A stretch of 64,000 bases of DNA from an uncultured Pedosphaera sp. (GTDB lineage Bacteria > Verrucomicrobiota > Verrucomicrobiia > Limisphaerales > Pedosphaeraceae). The stretch spans positions 113,090 to 177,089 of the forward strand of contig CAIXFN010000118.1 of assembly GCA_903918755.1 (NCBI GenBank). The letters run 5' to 3'. The notes beneath the pieces were generated by a model, which ran no database searches, was not told where the DNA came from, and saw only the letters and a list, made by a program, of their open reading frames with translations. Position 1 is the first letter of the stretch. Every line of letters begins with the position of its first letter. The position numbers and the translations under genes are program-made. This document shows, piece by piece, positions 47,501-56,000 of the stretch.

Positions 47501-48606
47501 ACCCGGAATCTCCCGCCCCACTGATTTTCGACGCCCACCTCGACCTCGCGATGAACGCGTTGGAGTGGAACCGTGATCTCACGCGTCCCCTAGCCGAAAT
47601 CCGCGCCACCGAACAGGGCAAGACGGACAAGCCCGATCGCGGCAATGGCACTGTCAGCCTGCCCGAGATGCGCCGGGGCGGCATCAGCCTCTGCGTGGCC
47701 ACCCAGATCGCCCGCACCGAACACAACGCCTACAGCCCCGTCTTCGGTTGGCGTTCCCCCGCCCAGGCCTGGGCGCAAACCCAGGGCCAACTCGCCTGGT
47801 ACCGCGCCATGGAGGAAACCGGGGAAATGGTCAATATTCGCGACGCCGCCGGCCTCGCCGCCCACCTCGCGCTTTGGCAATCGGCCGCCAACGCCACCCC
47901 GGCATCCCCGCTCCCCGTCGGCTACATCCTCAGCTTGGAAGGCGCCGATTCCTTGTTGACCTTAAACCATTTGGAACGCGCCTGGACCAACGGACTCCGC
48001 GCGGTGGGCCCCGCCCATTACGGCCCCGGCATCTATGCCAATGGCACCGACGCCACCGGCGGATTCAACCCGCGTGGTCGGGATCTGCTCCGGGAAATGG
48101 GCCGCCTCGGGATCATTCTGGACGTCACCCACCTGTGCGACGATTGCTTCTGGGAAGCACTGGACCTGTTCGCTGGACCGCTCTGGGCCAGCCACCAGAA
48201 TTGCCGTGCGCTCGTTCCCCACCACCGCCAGTTCAGCGACGAACAACTCCGCGCCCTCATCGCCCGCGGCGCCGTCATCGGCACCGCTTTGGACGCCTGG
48301 ATGCTGGTCCCCGGTTGGATTCGCGGTCGGACCACCCCGGAATCCGCCGCCCTGAAACTCGACCACGTGGTGAACCACATCGACCACGTCTGCCAACTCG
48401 CCGGCAACGCCCTCCACGCCGGCTTTGGTTCCGACCTCGACGGCGCCTTCGGCCGCGAACAAACCCCGCAAGGCCTCGACACCATCGCCGACCTCGCCAA
48501 AATCCCCGCCCTCCTCGCCCAGCGCGGTTACTCCCCCGCCGACCTCGCCGCCATCTCCCATCAGAATTTTCTCGGTTTCCTCCAGCGCGCCTGGTCCGCG
48601 AAATAA
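47497..48606 (+). CDS. M19 family membrane dipeptidase (renal dipeptidase-like)
   Basis: A 369-aa zinc dipeptidase. Metal-site motifs are DAHLDL (His14, Asp16), LSLEGAD, DVTHLCDD, ASHQNCRA and GSDLDG, so the binuclear centre looks complete. M19 enzymes cleave dipeptides and accept D-residues at the C-terminal position. No signal peptide or lipidation site is seen, so it is probably cytoplasmic. It is translationally coupled to the permease, suggesting that imported dipeptides or cell-wall fragments feed the D-amino-acid enzyme upstream. Confidence 0.92.
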   Translation: MNPESPAPLIFDAHLDLAMNALEWNRDLTRPLAEIRATEQGKTDKPDRGNGTVSLPEMRRGGISLCVATQIARTEHNAYSPVFGWRSPAQAWAQTQGQLAWYRAMEETGEMVNIRDAAGLAAHLALWQSAANATPASPLPVGYILSLEGADSLLTLNHLERAWTNGLRAVGPAHYGPGIYANGTDATGGFNPRGRDLLREMGRLGIILDVTHLCDDCFWEALDLFAGPLWASHQNCRALVPHHRQFSDEQLRALIARGAVIGTALDAWMLVPGWIRGRTTPESAALKLDHVVNHIDHVCQLAGNALHAGFGSDLDGAFGREQTPQGLDTIADLAKIPALLAQRGYSPADLAAISHQNFLGFLQRAWSAK

Positions 48607-48777
48607 TCCCAGCCGAATCGTGCCCCCTGCCCTTTCGACCGCCCCGTCCATTCCAACCAGGGAGTATTCGACCAAGCCTTCAGTTACATCCGGCGCTACC
48701 ATTGATAGGTCAAAACCGCTCGAGGATCTCCTATTTCATCCACTCGTAACCTGATCGTAATGTAGCCTGAGTCCGAC

Positions 48778-49338
48778 GTGCACACCGGCATCCCCGAAAA
48801 AATTCTGCTAATCATCCAAGACTTGGAAACCGGCGACAATGTCCCCCTGACGCGACTCAGGGTTTTGGAGAAATGGTTTGCAGTTCCAGACCGGCTGACT
48901 GCTTTTGGTCTGTGGATGGCGCGCCGGGCGGCAGGTCGTAAGGGCAAGACCAAGGGCGCGGCCGGAGCCTTGCTGGACGAAACCCGCGCCTTGCTGGGGA
49001 CAAGTTCCACGCGGGCGAGCTTTTTCCAATCGATTGCCCCGGCAATAGAGGCCAGCCTGCATGACCGGGCCCAGGCATTTCACACTGAGTTTCAAAAACA
49101 GCAATGGGGACCTGTGCGAATCATCTACTCATGGCCAGTATTCCTGGTGGAGCAAGGATTGGCGCTACACCTCGGCCTCAAACGAAAGCCTGGCGACGGC
49201 TACAAACTGGCCGCCGACTGGGCTCAAAATTACGACCCGAGTCACGGCAACGGTTTAAACGGGCCCAGCCGGGGCAAACTCGAGGAACTTCTGCGGTTCA
49301 TGTTCGCTCTCGCAGCGCTGGAGGATGAGCCACGATAA
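48778..49338 (+). CDS. hypothetical protein
   Basis: A 186-aa mostly alpha-helical, basic and soluble protein starting at GTG (MHTGIPEKILLIIQDLE). No family is recognised. Segments such as 'LHDRAQAFHTEFQKQQWGPVRIIY' and 'LEELLRFMFALAALEDEPR' show ordinary coding character. It lies 171 bp after the D-amino-acid operon and overlaps a small downstream frame by 14 bp, with a GGAGG just before that frame's ATG. The start codon is uncertain. Confidence 0.65.
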   Translation: MHTGIPEKILLIIQDLETGDNVPLTRLRVLEKWFAVPDRLTAFGLWMARRAAGRKGKTKGAAGALLDETRALLGTSSTRASFFQSIAPAIEASLHDRAQAFHTEFQKQQWGPVRIIYSWPVFLVEQGLALHLGLKRKPGDGYKLAADWAQNYDPSHGNGLNGPSRGKLEELLRFMFALAALEDEPR

Positions 49339-49531
49339 CGCTGGTTTCCTAATCGCCACTTTATTTGGACTTGAGCTGCCGCGAGACCTCTGCTGGCACT
49401 CCCCGGCACGACCCTTCAAATCCAAGGGGGATGTCGTCCGGCTGCACATCGTACGTGAGGCCAATGACGAGTTTTAAGTCCAGGTGAAAAAATCGGGACC
49501 GAAGTTCCGGCTGCAGAATCCGATCACTTGA
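49325..49531 (+). pseudogene. small coupled ORF with in-frame TAA (50 aa, or 68 codons if read through)
   Basis: ATG 49325 directly follows GGAGG and overlaps the end of the previous gene. It encodes 50 residues ending LHIVREANDEF at TAA (49475-49477). The same frame then continues for 17 more codons (VQVKKSGPKFRLQNPIT) to TGA at 49529-49531. A single change of TAA to TAT or TAC would give a 68-aa protein, so a nonsense mutation, or simply a 50-aa gene, are both possible. No family is recognised. The rest of the 339-bp gap up to 49677 shows nothing further. Confidence 0.35.
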
Positions 49532-49677
49532 ACAAAAGCGGGGGCCTCCGTGCTTCCACTTCCGAGGCAATTTTGAAACCAAAGGGGTCAGTCCCGGCTA
49601 TTAGCCCATTTGCCTCCAAATTCCGCCCGCAGAATTGCCGCTGGCAAAATTGCCCGCCATACCTTACGGTACAAGGC

Positions 49678-50379
49678 ATGCAGTGTCATAACCTGCTTTT
49701 GATTCCGTCCGAGGCGACGACTCTTCCCCGCCCGCGGGTTCCCTCATTCCTGAAGCATTGCCAGCGCTGGCTCCTGCTCGCGGCTATGCTTTGTCCGCTG
49801 GTTTCAGGGCTGGCCCAAAATCCACCCCCTCCCCAGCCATCGTCAACGGTCCGTGAAAAACCGCGAACCGTACCGCCGCCCGCCGCCCCCTCCCCTCCGG
49901 TTGCCGCTCCCAACGAGACGACGCCTTCCGTGGCTTCGCCCCCCACCGTGAACCACTACCTTGCCAACGGATTCTCCACCACGGCCACGCTCAAAAGCTC
50001 ACCGCCGCCAACCCCGGTAAATCCCGGTTTTCCCGCTCGCACCGTCGCGCCCGAAGGGAGTCCGCTAACCCTCAATCCCGCCACAACCGCCCCCGCAACT
50101 CCCTCCGATCCCCCCGCCACACTTGGATTCTCCGCTAGCAGTCAATCCCACTCCTTCCTCGGCCCGGCGTATGAAGGCATCATGCAACGCTACCGGCCGG
50201 GCGAACTGCTCGGCCCGCGGGCCAATCCGGGACCCGGCTTCGGCGACCCACCCGTGGTCCGATTCCTCCAAAAATACAACCCCTTCGCCCCGGCGGAATA
50301 CGGCTCCGGTGCCGAGCGCGCCGCCGCCCATGAGGCTCTGTTCGGGGAAATTCCCAGTCCCGTCCGCCGCTGGCCGTGA
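49678..50379 (+). CDS. proline-rich exported protein with NPFAPAEYGSG motif
   Basis: A 233-aa protein. The N terminus has a hydrophobic export segment (WLLLAAMLCPLVSGLAQ), followed by a long Pro/Ala/Ser/Thr-rich disordered stretch. The C-terminal ~60 residues look folded or conserved and contain 'KYNPFAPAEYGSGAE'. The same 11-residue motif occurs in the exported protein at 25254-25676. ATG 49678 is the best start. Its stop overlaps the GTG of the next gene. Function unknown. Confidence 0.7.
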   Translation: MQCHNLLLIPSEATTLPRPRVPSFLKHCQRWLLLAAMLCPLVSGLAQNPPPPQPSSTVREKPRTVPPPAAPSPPVAAPNETTPSVASPPTVNHYLANGFSTTATLKSSPPPTPVNPGFPARTVAPEGSPLTLNPATTAPATPSDPPATLGFSASSQSHSFLGPAYEGIMQRYRPGELLGPRANPGPGFGDPPVVRFLQKYNPFAPAEYGSGAERAAAHEALFGEIPSPVRRWP

Positions 50380-51182
50380 CGGGATTCCCTTCCCTTGCGC
50401 CGAGGCAACGTACGAAGGGTCCGCGCTTCTCCCTTGCCCACCAGACACGTTCTTGGAAAAATCCCAGCTTGAAAGCGAATTTGAAGCCTGCCAATGCCAA
50501 AGCCCGGGAGTTGCTCGCGAAGTTGCAGGCCCTGGCCGAGCGGGGAATTGATGGCGAAAAGACCGCCGCGCAAGCCAAATTGGCCCGGCTCAAAGCCCGT
50601 TTTGATTTCAGTCAACCCAATGCTGTGGATGCCGCGGAATTGTTTTCCGGTTCCTTTCAGCGCGCCAGCAAAACGCGGCGAGTCGGTTCTTTTGGTGCGG
50701 ATGAATTGGATGTGGGAAATTCGGTGAAATGGGCCATTGAAGCGGCCACCAAAATTCCCTGCGCATGGCGGAACGGGGACCTGATGGCGGAGGCGGCGCC
50801 CCCCACCATCAAGAAACTGGCGGCCATCGCCGAATACATCGCCCGCAGCTTCCGCACCCTCCTGCAAAAGTTCGGCACGCTGGACGGCGTGAGTCAGGAT
50901 GACCGGGCGGCATTCGTCATGGGCTTGTACGATGGCATGATGAACGAAACACGGAACATCGGGCAGCGCCTTCCAGGCCGTACCGCCGTGGCCAAGAAAA
51001 GCCGTAAGGCAAAGAAAACCGCCGTGACCTCCCCCCCCGGTCTCCACGTCCACCCCTATACCGTGGCATTGGCCCTCGGCAAACAGATTCGCTTCTCCGC
51101 GCCCGTGGAGAAACTCAACACCGAGCTGGACGAGGCCACGCGGCAACCGTTGGCCCCCGCGGGACCTGCTTCCGGGGAGTAA
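50376..51182 (+). CDS. hypothetical protein, helical, nucleoid- or phage-like character
   Basis: A 268-aa soluble protein with no recognised family. The segment at about 39-80 (NAKARELLAKLQALAERGIDGEKT...) loosely resembles DUF2786-type helices. The middle is helical and the C-terminal part contains a lysine-rich stretch (AVAKKSRKAKKTAVT). The annotated GTG overlaps the preceding stop (GTGA, 50376-50379), but the first ~31 residues are low quality. An in-frame TTG at 50469 with GGAAA upstream is a real alternative. Confidence 0.6.
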   Translation: MTGFPSLAPRQRTKGPRFSLAHQTRSWKNPSLKANLKPANAKARELLAKLQALAERGIDGEKTAAQAKLARLKARFDFSQPNAVDAAELFSGSFQRASKTRRVGSFGADELDVGNSVKWAIEAATKIPCAWRNGDLMAEAAPPTIKKLAAIAEYIARSFRTLLQKFGTLDGVSQDDRAAFVMGLYDGMMNETRNIGQRLPGRTAVAKKSRKAKKTAVTSPPGLHVHPYTVALALGKQIRFSAPVEKLNTELDEATRQPLAPAGPASGE

Positions 51183-51285
51183 TTTTCCGTTCCCCATCGG
51201 GCGGCCAGACCACCGAAAAATCCCGAACGCCGTCGGACTTGAAGATTGAAGCCCCGCTCCCCGTACCCCTATCATCCGAACGCCT

Positions 51286-53049
51286 ATGACTGCGCCAAAT
51301 AATTCCTCGCCGAAATCTCCCGCCCTGCCCCGCTTCGCCGCCGTCGCCTGGCGCACTCTGACCACCGCACTGGCCGGGCGCTTGGTCCGCGCCACCTTGA
51401 CCATTGCCGTCGGCGCATTCATCATTTCCGCCGACGCCCAAACCCCGGCGCCGGTCGCCGCCGTCCCCACCGCCGCGCAAATGGACCGCGGCCGGCAGGT
51501 CTATCTGAAAAACTGCTTCATCTGCCACCAGATCACCGGTCAGGGTGTGCCAGGCTCCTATCCGCCGCTCGCCAAATCGGATTTCCTCATGGCCGACAAG
51601 GAACGCGCCATCCGCATCGGTTGCGAGGGCATCGGCGGAGAAATCGTGGTGAACGGCATCAAATACGATGGCAACATGCCCGTGGTCATCCTGAACGACC
51701 AGGACGTCGCCGATGTGCTGACCTTTGTCCGCAATTCATGGGGCAATAAGGGCGGTCCGGTGGAATTGGCGGAAATCGCCCCCATCCGCGCCAAAACCCC
51801 TTACCCCACCTTTGCCGACCTGCAAAAAGCCCTGGCCTATCCCCCCTTACCCACGCCCCCGGAAGGTTTCACCGTTCGGGAAGTTGCCCGGATGCCCGCC
51901 AACGTCGTTCGGCTGGCCAGCGATGGCCGCGGCGAGATCCTCTACGCTCTCAGCCAGAATGGCGACGTGTACCGGGTCAAAATCGCCACAGGTGACGTCC
52001 GCCTGGTCCTCCGCGCCAAGCGGTACCTGGAGCATCGCCCGGATGATATCGGCGGTCCGGTTTTCATTCTCGCCATGACCATGGACAAGGAGGGCCGCCT
52101 GTACATCGCCTCCAATCAACTGAACGGCGCCCATCGCCCGATCGAAAACGTCGTCACCATCTACCGCACCTCCACGATCTCACCGGAAGGCGATCCCGCA
52201 GATCCGTTACCTTGGATTCAAACCGCCTATCCCGGCAGTCCCGAATACATGCACTGCGTCGAGAATATGGCCTTCGGACCCGACGGTTACCTGTATGTCG
52301 GCAACGGCGCCCGCACGGATGGCGGTCGGGGCACCACGGACACCAATTATTACCAGGGCGGCGAAACCCCGGTCACCGCCGCCATGTGGCGCTTTGACCC
52401 CAAGGCCCCCAAATCCGAACCGGAAATTTACGCCCGCGGCTTGCGCAATCCCTATGGCTTCTGCTGGAACGAGAAGGGCGAGATGTTCGCCACCGAACAC
52501 GGTCCCGATGCCGACGCCCCCGAGGAACTCAACTTGATCGAAAAGGGCAAACATTACGGCTTCCCCTACACCTTTTCCGACTGGGGCACGCGGAAAGCTT
52601 ATTCGTTCAGCCCGGATCCCCCGGCTGGCCTGGAATTCACTCCGCCCATTGTCAACCGCGGCCCGGCGGGCGGTTTCTACGGCGGTCCCATGTCCACCTT
52701 TGATCCCCATTCCGCCCCCAGCGGGATCGTGTGGTTGGGCGACGACTTTCCCGTAGGTTGGCGCGGCACCATGATTTTGACCCGTTTCGGCAATTTCATC
52801 CGCACCCCGCGGGACAATGTCGGCTACGACGTTTTGCAAGCCCGCCTCCACAAAAACGCCAAGGGCATCTACGAGGCGCAAATCAACACCGTCCTCGCCC
52901 CGCTCGGACGCCCCATCGACATCCATCAAAGCGGCCCGGGCAAATTGTATATTGGCGAATTTTCCCGCGGCACCAACAACGCCGCCTCCTACTCCCCCTC
53001 CGGCCGGATCATCGAGTTGGCGGTCAAACCAGGAGCCAACCAACCGTAA
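51286..53049 (+). CDS. cytochrome c domain fused to sorbosone-dehydrogenase-like propeller
   Basis: A 587-aa exported protein. An N-terminal membrane helix (about 32-50) is followed by a cytochrome c domain with CFICH (77-81) and a GNMP methionine as probable axial ligand. A six-bladed beta-propeller resembling soluble PQQ glucose or sorbosone dehydrogenases comes next, with 'ARGLRNPYGFCWNEKGEMFATEHGPDA' (given here in part). It probably oxidises a sugar aldehyde and passes electrons to the haem (inference). The large phospholipase C-like gene follows 41 bp downstream on the same strand. Confidence 0.9.
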   Translation: MTAPNNSSPKSPALPRFAAVAWRTLTTALAGRLVRATLTIAVGAFIISADAQTPAPVAAVPTAAQMDRGRQVYLKNCFICHQITGQGVPGSYPPLAKSDFLMADKERAIRIGCEGIGGEIVVNGIKYDGNMPVVILNDQDVADVLTFVRNSWGNKGGPVELAEIAPIRAKTPYPTFADLQKALAYPPLPTPPEGFTVREVARMPANVVRLASDGRGEILYALSQNGDVYRVKIATGDVRLVLRAKRYLEHRPDDIGGPVFILAMTMDKEGRLYIASNQLNGAHRPIENVVTIYRTSTISPEGDPADPLPWIQTAYPGSPEYMHCVENMAFGPDGYLYVGNGARTDGGRGTTDTNYYQGGETPVTAAMWRFDPKAPKSEPEIYARGLRNPYGFCWNEKGEMFATEHGPDADAPEELNLIEKGKHYGFPYTFSDWGTRKAYSFSPDPPAGLEFTPPIVNRGPAGGFYGGPMSTFDPHSAPSGIVWLGDDFPVGWRGTMILTRFGNFIRTPRDNVGYDVLQARLHKNAKGIYEAQINTVLAPLGRPIDIHQSGPGKLYIGEFSRGTNNAASYSPSGRIIELAVKPGANQP

Positions 53050-53090
53050 ACTGATCGTCCCGGGCGGAGTTTTGCGAGAAAGGCTGCCCT

Positions 53091-56000
53091 GTGAATAAAT
53101 TCCGTTTTATCGGACTTCCGCCGCGGCGAACGAGCCTGACGCTCTTCGCTGCCCTGGCTTTCGGTGCCCTAGCCAGCCCCGCGAACGCCGCCAACGGCAC
53201 CTGGACCAACCTCAATGGTGGCGGTTGGAACGCCACGCCGAACTGGAAATCCGGTATCGTCGCGGACGGCAGTGGCAACACGGCCGACTTTAGCACCCTC
53301 ACCCTGGCCACCGCCCCGGTGGTCACCTTGGACGGCGCCCGCACCATTGGTAATCTGCTTTTCAGCGATCTCGGCAATCGCTATGGCTGGACGCTCAATC
53401 CGGGAAATGCCGGGGTTCTGACCCTCGCTGGTACCACCCCCACCATCACCGTTGGCAATCAAACCGCCGTGCTCGCCGTTCCGCTGGCCGGCACCGCGAG
53501 CCTGACCAAAGCCGGTGCGGGCACCCTCACCCTGGCTGGAATTGATTCTAGGACGGCGGGAGCCACCCTGGTCAGCGCCGGCCTGCTCCGTTTCCTCAAC
53601 CCGGTCAATACTTCCGCCAACGCACCACTGACCGTGGCCGCAATCGCGACTGCCCAAATCACCGCGCCGCTGAATTTAAACGTCAGCCAGAACTCCAGTT
53701 TGGCCAGCACCAACGTCCTCGGCGCCGGCACGCTCCAACTGACCGCCACCAATTCCGGCCCCCTGCTTCCCGACCTTTATTTCGGTCCGGATCACAACGG
53801 TCCGGCTTACTGGGGCGCGCAAATCGCTACCCGCGTCGATCTGGGCAATGCCCAGCGATTTATCCATGCCAAAACCGGGCACAATGGCGTCGGCAAATAC
53901 GGACTGCTGAATGCCGACGCCCAATTTGCCGGCTCCATGGTTGGCTCAGGTGGCCTCACGCTTATAGCGCAAATGACCTGGACCGCCACTTCCCCCGCGA
54001 TGGAAGTGCCGTTTTGCCTGGACGCCTCCAACTCCTTCACCGGCCCCTTGGAATTGCAACGCGGCTCCGTTTACCTCGGCCATCCGCAAGCGCTCACCCG
54101 CACCAATACTTTGTTCCTTAATGCCGCCCCGGGAAACAACGCCCGCTTCTTCCTCTACGGCAACAGCACCACGGTCGCCGACCTTTCCTCCTCTTCCGGC
54201 GGGAACAACACCATCGCCAACGGCAATGAAAAAACCGGTGCCAGCCTGACGCTTGGTCCGGCCGCTTTGACGGTCTGGCAATACCATCCCGGCACCTTTT
54301 GGGGATCCCTGCTGGATACCCTGCCGGAATACGATGGCAGCGGCACCGGCACTACCGGGCCCTTGGAGTTAATCAAGAATGGCCCCGCCTCCCTCACGCT
54401 GGTCGGCACCAACTCGTTCACCGGGGGCGTGACCATCAATGCCGGCCGACTTGCCTTCAACGGCGCCTCCACCGGCGGCGGCACCGTCACCGTGGCAAAC
54501 GGCGCCACCCTCGGCGGCTTAGGAACGATCACCGCCCCGGTCCTGGTGGCCGCTGGCGGCACGGTGGAGGCGGGCTTCAGTGGGTCGGTGGGTGTCTTTG
54601 CCGTCAACCAGCTGACGTTGGGCTCCGGTTCGGCCGATGTGATCGCCCTCAATTTTAATGCCACCCCCGCCGGGGTCAGTAGCTTGTCCGTCCTCGGCGG
54701 CGACGGCCTCACTAACAACGCCACCGTCACGATTAATCTCCTTGGCACCCTGCCGGCAAACACTCCTGCAGTTTACAATCTGATCAACTGGAGTGGCGCC
54801 CTCCCTGGCCAGGGAAGCTTCGCCCTCGGCTCGTTGCCCAATCGGGCGGTGGCCTATCTCACCAACAATCCCGCGGTGGCCGCCCTGCAACTGGTGGTCA
54901 CCAAAGTCACCGTGGCCTCCGTCACCTGGACCGGCAATGCCCCCGCTGCCTGGAATCTTCAAGGCGCCCTGGTCTGGACGGTGACCGGCACCAACCTGCC
55001 GGCCGCCTATGCGGATGGTGACCAGGCCGTTTTCGACGATGCGGCCACCAATTTCGTCGTCAACCTGACCACCCCGGTTTCCCCCAATGGCGTGCTGATT
55101 GCCAACTCCGTCCACGATTACACGTTCAGCGGAATCGGCGCCATCACTGGCTACTCGGGCCTGTTGAAAATGGGCTCCGCTCGCTTAACCCTCGGCATCT
55201 CCAATTCCTATTCCGGCCCCACCACCGTCGGCGGTGGAATCCTGACGCTGGGCGCTGCCGGAGCACTCCCGGGCGGCGCCGGGGCGGGCAATGTTTCCCT
55301 CGCTGGCACGCTGGATCTTGCCGGCTTCTCCACCACCTTGAACAACCTCACCGGCTCCGGCGTCATCGATAATCTCGCCGCAAGTGCCAATCCCTCCCTG
55401 ACCCTGCGGAATACCCTGACGACTACTTTTGATGGCCGGATCCAAAATACGCGCGGCGCGCTGAACCTCACCGTCACGGGCGGCGGCAATTTGACCCTGT
55501 CCGGCACCAATATCTTCACCGGCCCCACCACCGTCCAGGCCGGTACGCTCACCGTCAACGGTTCGCTGGACGGCAGCGCGCTCACTGTCTCCGGCGGCGC
55601 GGCGCTGGGCGGCACCGGACGCATCGCCGGCCCAGTTTCCCTGGCGACCGGAGCCACGCTGAATCTTACGGCCAATGCCCCGTTGACCCTCGGCCCGAGC
55701 TCGTTGGCTGGCCCTGTTTCCGTCCATGTTTCCGGTCCAATTTCCGCGACGAATGCCGCCACCTACGTTCTCTTGCAGCACGCGGCCCGCACCGGCCCGG
55801 GCTCGTTCCTGCTCGCCCCCATTTCCAATCTTTTCAACACCCAGTTCACCAGCACCCTGGTGGACACCAACCAGCAATTGCTCCTGGTCGTCGCCCCCGC
55901 CGGACACTCGGGCACCCTGGCGGATGTCCGGCATGTGGTGATCTTCATGCAGGAGAACCGCTCCTTCGATCATTACTTCGGGTCCCTCCACGGCGTGCGC

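Noticed and set aside
50190..51470. 426-codon minus-strand frame
   Set aside because: Antisense to the exported protein and hypothetical genes; Gly/Arg-rich with no domain.
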